A DNA stretch of 49,848 nucleotides, from NCBI GenBank assembly GCA_017560905.1, contig JAFZEA010000029.1, positions 1 through 49,848 on the forward strand. Reading direction: 5' to 3'. This document shows positions 24,957 through 33,609 of the stretch, one piece after another (position 1 is the first letter of the stretch; the number at the start of each line of letters is the position of its first letter). This stretch comes from Clostridia bacterium (GTDB lineage Bacteria; Bacillota; Clostridia; Oscillospirales; QAKW01). Made by a program: the position numbers and the translations under genes. The notes beneath the pieces are model-generated. The model saw only the letters and a list, made by a program, of their open reading frames with translations, did not search any database and had not been told where the DNA came from.

Positions 24957-25685
24957 TCAAATTACCATACCGCCGTTGGGAGAAAAGACCTGCCCTGTAG
25001 TATAGCTTTGCTCAGCAATAAAGAGAATGCTCTCCGCAATCTCCAGCGCATCACCGAAACGTCCTAAAGGAATATCCTCGCAAATACTCTGCTTTTCTTC
25101 GGGTGTAAAGTGAGAAGTCATTTTGCTTTGCACACAACCCGGCGCCACACAGTTGACACGGATACCGCCGCCTGCCATTTCCTTGGCCAGTGCCTTGGTA
25201 AAACCGATCAGTCCCGCCTTTGCCGCAGAATACACCGTTTCGCCCGCGCCGCCCGTCAATCCCCAGACTGAGCTGATATTCACGATTGAGCCGGCGCGTT
25301 TTGACAACATATGCGGCAATACCGCCTGTGTAAACAACATCTGCGCCGTCAGGTCGGTATAGATCAGGCTTTCGATCTCGGCATCACTCTGCTCGGTAAA
25401 CAAGCCGTACAGTGCGCTTCCCGCATTGTTGATCAGCACATCGATACCACCAAAGGTTTCAAGAGCGGTCTGTACAATGGCACTTCTGTCCTCTTTTTTC
25501 GTGATATCGCCCTGCACACATATGACTTTAGCTCCGAAGTTTCCGAGCTGTTGGGCCAGTTCTCGACAATTTTTTTCGCTGGTGCGGTAGTGCATAACGA
25601 TATTATATTTTTTCAGCGCCGCCTTATAAGCCACCATACTGCCGATGGCGCCGCCGGCACCGGTGATCAAAATGGTTTTATTCAC
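24957..25685 (-). CDS. short-chain dehydrogenase/reductase, FabG/YmfI-like
   Basis: The 242-residue protein has TGAGGAIG (10-15 region) for cofactor binding, LINNAGSALYG, the catalytic Ser in VNISSVWG and YSAAK, and ends with the classical GQVFSPNGGMVI segment. It is an NAD(P)-dependent oxidoreductase, probably of the 3-oxoacyl-ACP reductase-like group. Its start is GTG behind AGAGGTG. It is monocistronic, so substrate is unassigned. Confidence 0.9.
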   Translation of the reverse strand: MNKTILITGAGGAIGSMVAYKAALKKYNIVMHYRTSEKNCRELAQQLGNFGAKVICVQGDITKKEDRSAIVQTALETFGGIDVLINNAGSALYGLFTEQSDAEIESLIYTDLTAQMLFTQAVLPHMLSKRAGSIVNISSVWGLTGGAGETVYSAAKAGLIGFTKALAKEMAGGGIRVNCVAPGCVQSKMTSHFTPEEKQSICEDIPLGRFGDALEIAESILFIAEQSYTTGQVFSPNGGMVI

Positions 25686-25785
25686 AAAAAAACACCTCTT
25701 TTTTTAAGTTTATCCTACACTCTTTCAAAAAGCAATTGTTTTTTTACAATAAACAGAGTAAAATAAAGAAAAGGAGGTGACCGTA

Positions 25786-27822
25786 ATGGACTTTTTAACT
25801 ACGGATATACGCTACGTCAAGGGTGTGGGCGAGCAACGCGCCAAAGCACTCAAAAAGTTAGGGATAGAAAATTACCGCAGTTTACTGCACCATTTTCCCC
25901 GTGACTACATTGACCACCGCCAGACCGTCAGTGTTGCCGAGGCTTATGACTATGTGGACCGTTATGTCTCTATGGTCGCCGTTATTGCCTCTGCCGTATC
26001 TCATCACAAAATACGTCAAAACCTCAGCGTCAGCAAAGTGACCGTTGTGGACGAAAGCGGCAAAATGCAACTGACTTTTTTTAACAATCCGTATCTGAAA
26101 AATATGTTTCATATAGGGGAAACCTATCTGTTTTACGGCAAGGTCGAGCAGTTCGGCGCTATGCTTACAATGACCTCTCCCTATTTTGAACCCATACGGG
26201 AAGGTCACTCTCCCGCACTGCGCCCCATCTATCCGCTGTGCGCAGGTGTTACGCAAAAAATGCTTTCTTCCGCCATCGGCTACGTGCTGGAGCAGCTGCC
26301 CGAGGACTATGAGCCGCTACCTGATTACATAGCCGTTCCTCTCAAATTAATGCCCTACGCTGCCGCCTTGCGCAACATTCATATGCCCACAGACGACACT
26401 TGTCTTTCCGCCGCAAAAAAACGGTTGGAATTTGAGGAATTGTTCTATTATCTGTTGGGTTTGGGGCTGTTGCGCCAAAAAGGACAGCAAAAGAGCATAT
26501 TCTCCATTCAAAAAACAGACAATCTATTTGTAAAGCAATCTCCCTTTACGCCGACAAACGCACAAAAACGTGTCATCTCCGAGATCCGCACAGATTTTCA
26601 AAGCGGCAGCCGTATGAATCGATTGTTACAAGGTGACGTGGGAAGCGGTAAAACCTTTGTGGCAGGCGATGCTGCTTGGCAAATGCTCAAAGAGGGTCGG
26701 CAGGTGGCTGTTATGGTTCCTACCGCCATACTGGCCACACAGCACTATCAGTATTTTGCCCCGATTTTTGAAACCTTGGGCAAAAAATGCGCCCTGCTCA
26801 TCAGTGCCATGACCGCCAAAGCAAAGCGTGAGGTCTATGCAGGACTGGCAGACGGCAGTATAGATTTTGTCGTGGGCACCCACGCCCTCATTCAAAAAGA
26901 TGTGGCTTTTCAATCACTGGCGCTGGTGGTCACCGACGAACAACATCGTTTCGGTGTAGGTCAGCGCAGTGAGATCAGCGGAAAAGGAGAGTTACCCCAC
27001 GTGCTTGCGATGAGCGCAACACCCATTCCGCGCACCATGGCACTGATCCTTTACGGCGATCTGGACATTTCTGTCATTGACGAGTTGCCTGCCGGCAGGC
27101 AAAAAATATCCACCTATCTGGTGGACTCGGATTACGAGCAACGACTGTATAATTTTATCGGCAAGCAGCTTGCCTTGGGCGGACAGGTATATTTTGTCTG
27201 TCCGCTGGTAGAGGACAGCGAGATGATGGATCTGACCAGTGTGCAAAAGCAAACCGACACACTCAAAAAGCAGTTCCCCGAAACTGCAATGCTTCACGGC
27301 AAAATGAAACCCGCCGAAAAAGAAGCGGTGATGGCAGATTTTGTCAGCGGCAAGGTCAAGATACTGGTTTCTACCACTGTCATCGAGGTAGGCATCAACG
27401 TCCCCGATGCTACACTGATGATCGTGAGAGATGCGGAACGCTTCGGTCTGTCGCAGTTGCACCAGCTCAGAGGACGAGTTGGCAGAGGAAACAAAAAATC
27501 CTACTGCGTCCTGCTCTCCGACAGTCGCTCGGAGAGCGCAAGAGAGCGTATGCAGTTTTTTACCACCACCACTGATGGATTTGTCATCGCACAAAAAGAT
27601 CTTTCCCTCAGAGGTCCCGGTGATCTGATCGGTATGCGGCAAAGCGGCGAAAGCCAGATGGAAATGCTGTCCCGCGGTTGCGATATGCGACAGCTGGAGC
27701 TGGCACAACGAGCCGCACGCCACGTGCTGTCCCGCGACCCCGATCTCTCCTCCCCTGCCCATCGCAAACTTAAACGATTGATGATGGATAAATTTAAAGA
27801 AAATGGGGATATTTTCAACTAA
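25786..27822 (+). CDS. recG: ATP-dependent DNA helicase RecG
   Basis: The 678-residue enzyme has the N-terminal wedge/OB domain (IRYVKGVGEQRAKALKKLG onward), Walker A LLQGDVGSGKT, the DEQH box VVTDEQHRFGVGQR, AMSATPIPRTMAL and the C-terminal motif VI QLRGRVGRG. RecG remodels stalled forks and Holliday junctions. ATG 25786 is chosen because a full AAGGAGGTGA site ends six bases earlier; an upstream GTG lies within that site. Confidence 0.97.
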   Translation: MDFLTTDIRYVKGVGEQRAKALKKLGIENYRSLLHHFPRDYIDHRQTVSVAEAYDYVDRYVSMVAVIASAVSHHKIRQNLSVSKVTVVDESGKMQLTFFNNPYLKNMFHIGETYLFYGKVEQFGAMLTMTSPYFEPIREGHSPALRPIYPLCAGVTQKMLSSAIGYVLEQLPEDYEPLPDYIAVPLKLMPYAAALRNIHMPTDDTCLSAAKKRLEFEELFYYLLGLGLLRQKGQQKSIFSIQKTDNLFVKQSPFTPTNAQKRVISEIRTDFQSGSRMNRLLQGDVGSGKTFVAGDAAWQMLKEGRQVAVMVPTAILATQHYQYFAPIFETLGKKCALLISAMTAKAKREVYAGLADGSIDFVVGTHALIQKDVAFQSLALVVTDEQHRFGVGQRSEISGKGELPHVLAMSATPIPRTMALILYGDLDISVIDELPAGRQKISTYLVDSDYEQRLYNFIGKQLALGGQVYFVCPLVEDSEMMDLTSVQKQTDTLKKQFPETAMLHGKMKPAEKEAVMADFVSGKVKILVSTTVIEVGINVPDATLMIVRDAERFGLSQLHQLRGRVGRGNKKSYCVLLSDSRSESARERMQFFTTTTDGFVIAQKDLSLRGPGDLIGMRQSGESQMEMLSRGCDMRQLELAQRAARHVLSRDPDLSSPAHRKLKRLMMDKFKENGDIFN

Positions 27823-27829
27823 ATAAGTC

Positions 27830-27859
27830 GAATGTTTTTTCGCCTTCCGGCTCAAAATA
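27830..27859 (+). promoter_or_regulatory. sigma-G (forespore) type promoter of the spore protein gene
   Basis: GAATG, an 18-base spacer and CAAAATA match the sigma-F/G pattern at -35 and at six of seven -10 positions. It is placed 32 bases before the GTG of a small acid-soluble spore protein, a classical sigma-G target. Confidence 0.65.
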
Positions 27860-27891
27860 GGAGTGTACCTGTTACAAAGGAGGTGAAAACA

Positions 27892-28074
27892 GTGAACAAT
27901 AACATTAAGCAGAATGCCAAAGAAGGTCTCAACAATCTGAAGTTTGAGGTTGCTAAGGAGATCGGCGTTAATCTGAAAAACGGTTACAACGGTGACCTGA
28001 CCTCTAAGGAGGCAGGCCATATCGGCGGCAACATGGTCAAGAAACTGATCGAAAAAGGCGAGCAGTCTCTCTAA
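27892..28074 (+). CDS. alpha/beta-type small acid-soluble spore protein
   Basis: The 60-residue product, begun at GTG behind AAAGGAGGTG, has the SASP core: LKFEVAKEIGVNLKNGYNGD around the germination-protease site, then LTSKEAGHIGGNMVKKLIE. These proteins coat forespore DNA and protect it from UV and chemical damage. A sigma-G-like promoter sits upstream and a terminator downstream. It is direct evidence that the host forms, or recently formed, endospores. Confidence 0.95.
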   Translation: MNNNIKQNAKEGLNNLKFEVAKEIGVNLKNGYNGDLTSKEAGHIGGNMVKKLIEKGEQSL

Positions 28075-28096
28075 ACCTTTATATTCACAAAATCGG

Positions 28097-28139
28097 AGCT
28101 TGCGGCAAGTCGACAGGGTTTGCCGCAGGCCCCTTTTTA
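28097..28139 (+). terminator. terminator of the spore protein gene
   Basis: GCTTGCGGCAA and TTGCCGCAGGC pair around an 11-base loop, then CCCTTTTT. Confidence 0.88.
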
Positions 28140-28179
28140 ATTTATCAAAAAATAGTTTTGGCTTGTCTACAAGAATCTA

Positions 28180-28208
28180 TTGAAAAAAACATATGATAGA
28201 TTTATAAT
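28180..28208 (+). promoter_or_regulatory. sigma-A promoter of glgB
   Basis: TTGAAA, 17 bases, TATAAT. The glgB start lies 25 bases downstream behind AAAGGA. Confidence 0.8.
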
Positions 28209-28232
28209 GAAATAAAGAAAGGATGGGTTACT

Positions 28233-30215
28233 ATGGCACTGAAAATGATTAAGATCGATCCCTATCTGAAACCGCACGAGCAGAGCATAAGTTTCTATCT
28301 CGATAATTATAAAGCAAAAAGAAAAGAACTCACCGACAGTTCACTGACCGAGTTTGCCTCGGGACATCTGTATTTTGGCATCCATCGCACCAAAGGCGGC
28401 TGGGTCTATCGTGAATGGGCGCCTGCGGCCGAGCAAATGTATCTGACGGGCGATTTTAATAATTGGGACACTCGCAGCCATCCTATGAAGATGCTGGAGG
28501 GCGGTGTGTTCGAAATCAAACTGCGCGGCAAAAATGCACTGCAACCCGGGCAGAAAATTCAAGCCATCGTTATTCATCAAGACAGAGAGCTGCGCCGTAT
28601 CCCGCTGTATGCCACACGTGTGGTGCAGGACCCCGAAACCTTGCTGTGGTGCGCCGAGGTGGATGACAAAGAGCCGTTTGCCTGGACAGACGGGAACTTT
28701 GTCCCTGCCAAAGTTCCTTTTATCTACGAGTGTCACATCGGTATGGCGCAGGACAAATACGACGTAGGCACTTACAAAGAATTCAGAGAATCCACTCTGC
28801 CTCGTATTCAAAAAGCCGGCTATAACACCATTCAAATCATGGCCATCATGGAGCATCCCTACTACGGTTCGTTCGGCTATCAGGTGAGCAATTTCTTCGC
28901 GCCCTCTTCCCGTTTCGGGCCCTCTTCGGAGCTCAAAGCCCTCATCAATGCCGCTCACGAAATGGGCATCACCGTCCTTTTGGACGTGGTGCACTCCCAC
29001 GCTGTCAAAAATACCAACGAGGGTCTCAACGAATTTGACGGTACGGTATATCAGTTCTTTCACGAGGGCAGCCGTGGCGATCATCCTGCCTGGGATACCA
29101 AGCTTTTTAACTATGACAAAAACGAAGTGCTTCACTTTTTGCTCTCCAACCTGCGTTACTGGATGGAGGAATATCACTTCGACGGCTTCCGCTTTGACGG
29201 AGTCACCTCTATGCTGTACCACGATCACGGACTGGGCAGTGCCTTTACCGATTACGGTATGTATTTCTCTCCCAACACCGACGTGGAAGCACTGACCTAT
29301 CTGCGGCTGGCCAACGAACTCATTCACGAGATCAATCCCAAAGCCGTTACCATTGCCGAAGATATGTCCGGTATGCCCGGAATGTGTCTGAAGATCAAGG
29401 ATGGCGGCATCGGCTTTGATTACCGACTGAGTATGGGTGTGCCGGACCTATGGATCAAAACGCTCAAAGAAGTGCCTGATGAAAACTGGGATATGGGCAA
29501 ACTGTGGTTTGAACTCACAAGCCGACGTCCTATGGAAAAAAGCATCGCTTATACCGAAAGCCACGATCAGGCACTGGTGGGTGACAAAACCATTATGTTC
29601 CGTCTGTGCGATGCAGCCATGTATACCGATATGAGCAAAGAACACGGATCGGTCACCATTGATCGCGGTATGGCCCTGCACAAAATGATCCGTTTGCTCA
29701 CAGCTCCTCTGGCGGGTGAGGGTTACCTCAACTTTATGGGCAATGAATTCGGCCATCCCGAGTGGATCGATTTCCCTCGTGAGGGCAACGGCTGGAGCTA
29801 TCACTATTGCCGCAGGCAGTGGTCACTGGCGGACAACAAATATCTGAGATATCATCAGCTGGGTGATTTTGACAGAGCTATGGTCGCCCTGCTCAGCAAA
29901 GGCCGTACAATGGCCGCACCTGCCAGATTGATGTGGTTACATCAAGATGACAAAGTGCTGGTATTTGAGAAAAAGGGATACATCTTTGCCTTTAACTTCC
30001 ACCCCCACAAATCTTTTGAGGGCTACCCCATTCCCACTTCTGAGGAGGGCAAATACAAAGTCATATTAAGCACCGACGATCCCGCATACGGCGGACAAGG
30101 TCGTATAGATATGCAATACCGCTACACGTCGGAATTGTATCCCGACGGGCGCTCTGCTTTCCCCGTCTATCTCCCCAGCCGAACCGCTATGGTATTTAAA
30201 AAATTACCCAAATAA
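28233..30215 (+). CDS. glgB: 1,4-alpha-glucan branching enzyme (eukaryote-like GH13 type)
   Basis: The 660-residue protein has an N-terminal carbohydrate-binding/beta-sandwich part (GGWVYREWAPAAEQMYLTGD, FNNWD) and a GH13 barrel with VLLDVVHSHA, the nucleophile region GFRFDGVTSMLYHDHG, acid/base IAEDMSGMPG and YTESHDQALVGDK. The arrangement and length resemble the eukaryotic/GH13_8 branching enzymes more than E. coli GlgB. It forms alpha-1,6 branches in glycogen. No other glycogen gene is adjacent and it has its own promoter. Confidence 0.94.
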   Translation: MALKMIKIDPYLKPHEQSISFYLDNYKAKRKELTDSSLTEFASGHLYFGIHRTKGGWVYREWAPAAEQMYLTGDFNNWDTRSHPMKMLEGGVFEIKLRGKNALQPGQKIQAIVIHQDRELRRIPLYATRVVQDPETLLWCAEVDDKEPFAWTDGNFVPAKVPFIYECHIGMAQDKYDVGTYKEFRESTLPRIQKAGYNTIQIMAIMEHPYYGSFGYQVSNFFAPSSRFGPSSELKALINAAHEMGITVLLDVVHSHAVKNTNEGLNEFDGTVYQFFHEGSRGDHPAWDTKLFNYDKNEVLHFLLSNLRYWMEEYHFDGFRFDGVTSMLYHDHGLGSAFTDYGMYFSPNTDVEALTYLRLANELIHEINPKAVTIAEDMSGMPGMCLKIKDGGIGFDYRLSMGVPDLWIKTLKEVPDENWDMGKLWFELTSRRPMEKSIAYTESHDQALVGDKTIMFRLCDAAMYTDMSKEHGSVTIDRGMALHKMIRLLTAPLAGEGYLNFMGNEFGHPEWIDFPREGNGWSYHYCRRQWSLADNKYLRYHQLGDFDRAMVALLSKGRTMAAPARLMWLHQDDKVLVFEKKGYIFAFNFHPHKSFEGYPIPTSEEGKYKVILSTDDPAYGGQGRIDMQYRYTSELYPDGRSAFPVYLPSRTAMVFKKLPK

Positions 30216-30273
30216 TAATTTTCCAAACAAAAATCTGCAACTCCGAATTTGGAGTTGAAATAGTCAATAGTTA

Positions 30274-30367
30274 GTAGACACAAAAAAGAATAAATTTAAG
30301 CTGCCAGTTCAATTCCTTTTTTCTATTCTAACATAAAAAGTGATGGTAGACACTTTTTTGTGTCTAC
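30274..30367. mobile_element. 94-bp MITE-like element with 15-bp terminal inverted repeats
   Basis: GTAGACACAAAAAAG (30274-30288) is the perfect inverted match of CTTTTTTGTGTCTAC (30353-30367). The interior has no ORF. A second, overlapping palindrome (30339-30374, arms AGTGATGGTAGACAC) sits at the right end. It is likely a non-autonomous or decayed insertion-sequence relic in the gap after glgB; no target duplication was verified. Confidence 0.55.
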
Positions 30368-30457
30368 CATCACTATATCACTTCAGTGTATTTGCCACAA
30401 GCTTACTTTCTTTTATTTTGTTATTTCTCTGTGGTGAAACAACTTTTTTGACAGTCT

Positions 30458-30490
30458 GAAAAACCACGATGAATTTCATCGTGGTTTTTA
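30458..30490. terminator. bidirectional terminator downstream of the PrsA-like gene
   Basis: AAAACCACGATGA and TCATCGTGGTTTT pair perfectly with A/T runs on both sides. Confidence 0.9.
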
Positions 30491-30534
30491 TCATCCTTAT
30501 GAGAAGAAGCCTTTGCAAGGATGCTTTTTATTGT

Positions 30535-31644
30535 TTATTGTTGGCTTTGCTCCAGCCCAAGCTGCTCGGCCAGCGCGGCCAGCTGTTCTTCCTCACTGAT
30601 GGCAGACTCCTCGACCGTACCGATGCTGGTACAATCATATTTGCGCACGACACTCTGGTTAATATCGCAGGGCGTCTCATCCATCCAGGCGGAAAACAGC
30701 TCCGATATCTCCACATTCTTGAGCGACATCAGCATCTTTTTGCGGATCTCCTCGGTAAAGACATTCTTATCATCCAGTGTCAGCTTACGGATAACGTGAT
30801 AGCCGTAATCGCTCTGCACCAGACGGGTCTCTCCGACGTCCATATCAAAGGCGGCCTTTTCAAATTCATCTACCATCTCACCGGTGGTAAATACGTATCC
30901 GTCGGGATAAGTAGACACACCCTCGTCGTCATTATATTCCTTGATCAGTGCATCAAAGGCCGCGTCATCGGCATTCTTGGCCATTTCGTATACGCTCTGC
31001 GCCTCTGCCCTGGCATCCTTCATATCATTGCCCGTCAGCGTGGAGCCGGAAGAATCCTGTGTAGAGATCAGTATGTGTTTGCAACGGGCATAGTTATCGG
31101 CAAAATAGTCCTTAATTTCTTGCTCCGGCACAGGCTCCAGACCCGCGGCACCGAAGTAATAGTCCACAACTTTAAGGATCTTTTGTGTATCGTAATACAC
31201 AAGCTCAACAAACTCATCATAGCCTATGCCGTTTTCTTTGAGCGCATTGCGCACGTAATCCTCACCGCCGGAATTTTCGATAAGCTCGGCTATGCTGGCA
31301 TCAATATTGGCCTGCTCCTCCTCTGTAAAGGAAAGTCCCAGACGCTCAAACTGCGCTCTCCAGGTAATGTTAGACACCAGTGACTGCAGAGTCAACAACT
31401 GAATATAATCACCGATGGTATACTCGTCGTCATATTCTTCGTTCCAGATATCATTGCTCTCGGTAAGCGAATTGCTCGAAAGATAATTGCTCTTTTGCTG
31501 CTGCAGCTGGTAGACGAACATACCGGCAGACACCGTGTGCTCTCCGTAGCGCACCGCCCAGGTGTTCTTGTTTACACAGCCGCACAAGCTGATGCTGAGC
31601 ACCGCAATCAATACAAAGCATATAATTCTGATTGTTTTTTTCAT
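30535..31644 (-). CDS. PrsA/SurA-like peptidyl-prolyl isomerase lipoprotein
   Basis: The 369-residue protein has a lipoprotein signal ending SISLCGC, an N-terminal helical chaperone region (about 30-200) and a parvulin-type domain (about 200-310) with RCKHILIST, EMVDEFEKAAFDMDVGETR and the conserved SDYGYHVIRKL. It should fold secreted proteins at the outer face of the membrane. Start 31644 is selected for GGAGGAAGT; the upstream ATG (31680) lacks a site. The C-terminus is acidic and Gln-rich. Confidence 0.9.
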   Translation of the reverse strand: MKKTIRIICFVLIAVLSISLCGCVNKNTWAVRYGEHTVSAGMFVYQLQQQKSNYLSSNSLTESNDIWNEEYDDEYTIGDYIQLLTLQSLVSNITWRAQFERLGLSFTEEEQANIDASIAELIENSGGEDYVRNALKENGIGYDEFVELVYYDTQKILKVVDYYFGAAGLEPVPEQEIKDYFADNYARCKHILISTQDSSGSTLTGNDMKDARAEAQSVYEMAKNADDAAFDALIKEYNDDEGVSTYPDGYVFTTGEMVDEFEKAAFDMDVGETRLVQSDYGYHVIRKLTLDDKNVFTEEIRKKMLMSLKNVEISELFSAWMDETPCDINQSVVRKYDCTSIGTVEESAISEEEQLAALAEQLGLEQSQQ

Positions 31645-31747
31645 ACTTCCTCCAAGCGGATTATTTCTTTCAGTATACAATAAATTATGTCAGTTTGTCT
31701 ATAGGTTAATTTTTTCTTAACAATTTATTCTTTTTTCGGTCAAGCGG

Positions 31748-31776
31748 TTGCAAGAAAGATAGAACTATTGTATAAT
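31748..31776 (+). promoter_or_regulatory. sigma-A promoter of rlmD
   Basis: TTGCAA, 17 bases, TATAAT, 31 bases before the ATG. Confidence 0.8.
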
Positions 31777-31807
31777 ATTTATTTAAGAAAGTAAAGTGTG
31801 AGGGCTT

Positions 31808-33157
31808 ATGATTCGCAAAAATGACCGTTTTAACGTAACAATCGAAGATTATTCGGCTGAAGGACACGGCATTGCCAAAAAAGACGGCTATGTTCTGTTT
31901 ATCCCCGGCGGCGCCGTGGGAGACACAGCAGAGGTACACGTGGTCAAAGCGTTGCGTTCTTTCGGCTACGCCAAAATACTGCGCCTCATCACCCCCTCTC
32001 CCGACAGAATTAGCGCCGACTGTCCCGTCAGCAATCGTTGCGGCGGCTGCGCCTTCCGTCATATAGACTACGCCGCTGAGCTGGCGCACAAGGCAGATAA
32101 AGTCAAAAACGCGCTTTGCCGTATCGGCGGTATTGAAAATCCGCCGATGTTGCCCGCCATAGGAGCCTCCGAAGCAACGGGCTATCGCAACAAAGCGCAG
32201 TATCCCATCCGTCAGCAAGACGGCAAAACCGTAGCCGGCTTTTATGCCACGGGCAGTCACCGCGTAATCGAAACCCAAAGATGCGTTCTGCAGCCCCAAG
32301 TGTTCGACAAGTTGCTTGCCTTTACACTCGAATTTATGCAAACGCACGGACTGGATGCCTACAACGAGGAGACCCATACGGGTCTGGTGCGCCACCTGTA
32401 TCTGCGACGGGGTGAAAAGAGCGGTGAAATAATGGTTTGTCTGGTCATTAACGGCCACCGTTTCCCCGAAGATTTTTTATCCGCCGTCACTGATGATTTT
32501 CCCGAAGTCAAGTGCGTATGTCTCAATGAAAACCGAGAGAAAACCAATGTTATCCTGGGCAAGAACACACGTTTTCTGACCGAGCGCACCTATATCCTTG
32601 ACACACTTTGCGGCAAGGAGTTTGCCATCTCACCCGCCTCGTTTTATCAGGTCAACCCCACTCAGACCGAGCGGCTGTATACCAAAGCCGCGGAGCTTGC
32701 GGGCATTGACAACACTCAGACCGTACTGGATCTTTACTGCGGTATCGGCACGGTCGGCATCTGCGCCGCCTCCGTTGCCAAAACGCTGGTCGGCATTGAG
32801 ATCATTCCCGAAGCGGTGGACAATGCTGCCGCCAATGCCCGACGCAATCACCTGACCAACACCCGCTTTTTGTGTGCGGATGCAGGCAGTGGAACCCAAC
32901 TTCTCATTGATGAGGGCTACCGCCTTGACACAATTTTTGTCGATCCGCCCCGTAAAGGCTGTGACAATGCTACGCTGGAGGCCATCTGCACGCTGGCCCC
33001 CAAAAAACTGGTCTATATTTCCTGCGATCCTGCCACGCTGGCAAGAGATGTAAAATATCTGGCCGATAAAGGCTATAAGCTCATCAGCGCCACCCCCGTC
33101 GATCTCTTCCCCCGCACCGTCCATGTGGAGACAGTGTGTTTGCTGTCAAGGAGATAA
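31808..33157 (+). CDS. rlmD: 23S rRNA (uracil-C5)-methyltransferase, RlmD/TrmA family
   Basis: The 449-residue protein has an N-terminal TRAM-like domain, an Fe-S Cys cluster (CPVSNRCGGCAFRH with a fourth Cys in QRCVLQPQ), AdoMet motif VLDLYCGIGTVG, VDPPRKGC, and the catalytic Cys in YISCDPATLARD. It methylates a 23S rRNA uracil. Its end, VDLFPRTVHVETVCLLSR, is the conserved family tail; similar tails recur just downstream. The exact target (U1939 or another) is not determinable. Confidence 0.94.
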   Translation: MIRKNDRFNVTIEDYSAEGHGIAKKDGYVLFIPGGAVGDTAEVHVVKALRSFGYAKILRLITPSPDRISADCPVSNRCGGCAFRHIDYAAELAHKADKVKNALCRIGGIENPPMLPAIGASEATGYRNKAQYPIRQQDGKTVAGFYATGSHRVIETQRCVLQPQVFDKLLAFTLEFMQTHGLDAYNEETHTGLVRHLYLRRGEKSGEIMVCLVINGHRFPEDFLSAVTDDFPEVKCVCLNENREKTNVILGKNTRFLTERTYILDTLCGKEFAISPASFYQVNPTQTERLYTKAAELAGIDNTQTVLDLYCGIGTVGICAASVAKTLVGIEIIPEAVDNAAANARRNHLTNTRFLCADAGSGTQLLIDEGYRLDTIFVDPPRKGCDNATLEAICTLAPKKLVYISCDPATLARDVKYLADKGYKLISATPVDLFPRTVHVETVCLLSRR

Positions 33158-33224
33158 ATAAGAATTTTGTCTAGTGGCTCTGTAATGATTGTTAGATTAA
33201 TGAAGTAGAAAGGACTATAATACG

Positions 33225-33434
33225 GTGAAAATCAATTGGATAGATGGGTTCTGTATTAAAATTGATGCTAATGAAAATGAAGTTGTGATTTCTGCAAATA
33301 AAGCGGGACTTCTTTCTTTGGCTGAAATATGTAATACATTAGCAAGTAGTGATATTACAGGAGAGCATGTTCATTTAGATCAATATAATGCATTGGAAGA
33401 TGATTCTGTCGAATTAATAATAAGTAAATTATAG
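33225..33434 (+). CDS. Imm32-like small protein, orphan immunity candidate
   Basis: The 69-residue, AT-rich ORF contains GLLSLAEICNTLASS and GEHVHLDQYNALEDDSVELI, closely resembling the Imm32 immunity family of polymorphic toxin systems (conserved His-x-His-Leu-Asp and Leu-Glu-Asp patterns). The start is GTG with a rather distant AAAGGA. No toxin gene adjoins it. It lies between rlmD and displaced rlmD-like tails, as cargo left after an integration event would. Confidence 0.65.
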   Translation: MKINWIDGFCIKIDANENEVVISANKAGLLSLAEICNTLASSDITGEHVHLDQYNALEDDSVELIISKL

Positions 33435-33457
33435 ATTTGAATTTGTTCAATTAGATT

Positions 33458-33568
33458 GTGGATATGTTCCCTACAACAGTCTAGGTGGATATATTCCCGA
33501 TAACCTACGTTAGCAATTCCATTGCTACCACCCACATCGAGACGGTTGCATTGTTGTGCCGCACATAG
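33458..33568 (+). pseudogene. two displaced 3-prime tails of an RlmD-type gene
   Basis: GTGGATATGTTCCC (33458-33471) and GTGGATATATTCCC (33485-33498) both encode the conserved VD[MI]FP of the RlmD/TrmA C-terminus. The second continues in frame to THIETVALLCRT and a stop at 33568, matching the family ending. A near-perfect 9-bp inverted repeat (GTTAGCAAT-TCC-ATTGCTACC) interrupts it. A 7-bp hairpin (GCCGCAC/GTGCGGC) follows. These look like leftover tails rather than a live gene. Confidence 0.6.
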
Positions 33569-33609
33569 TGCGGCAGCGATATATTCGCAATAAAAAATAG
33601 GAAAAAGAT

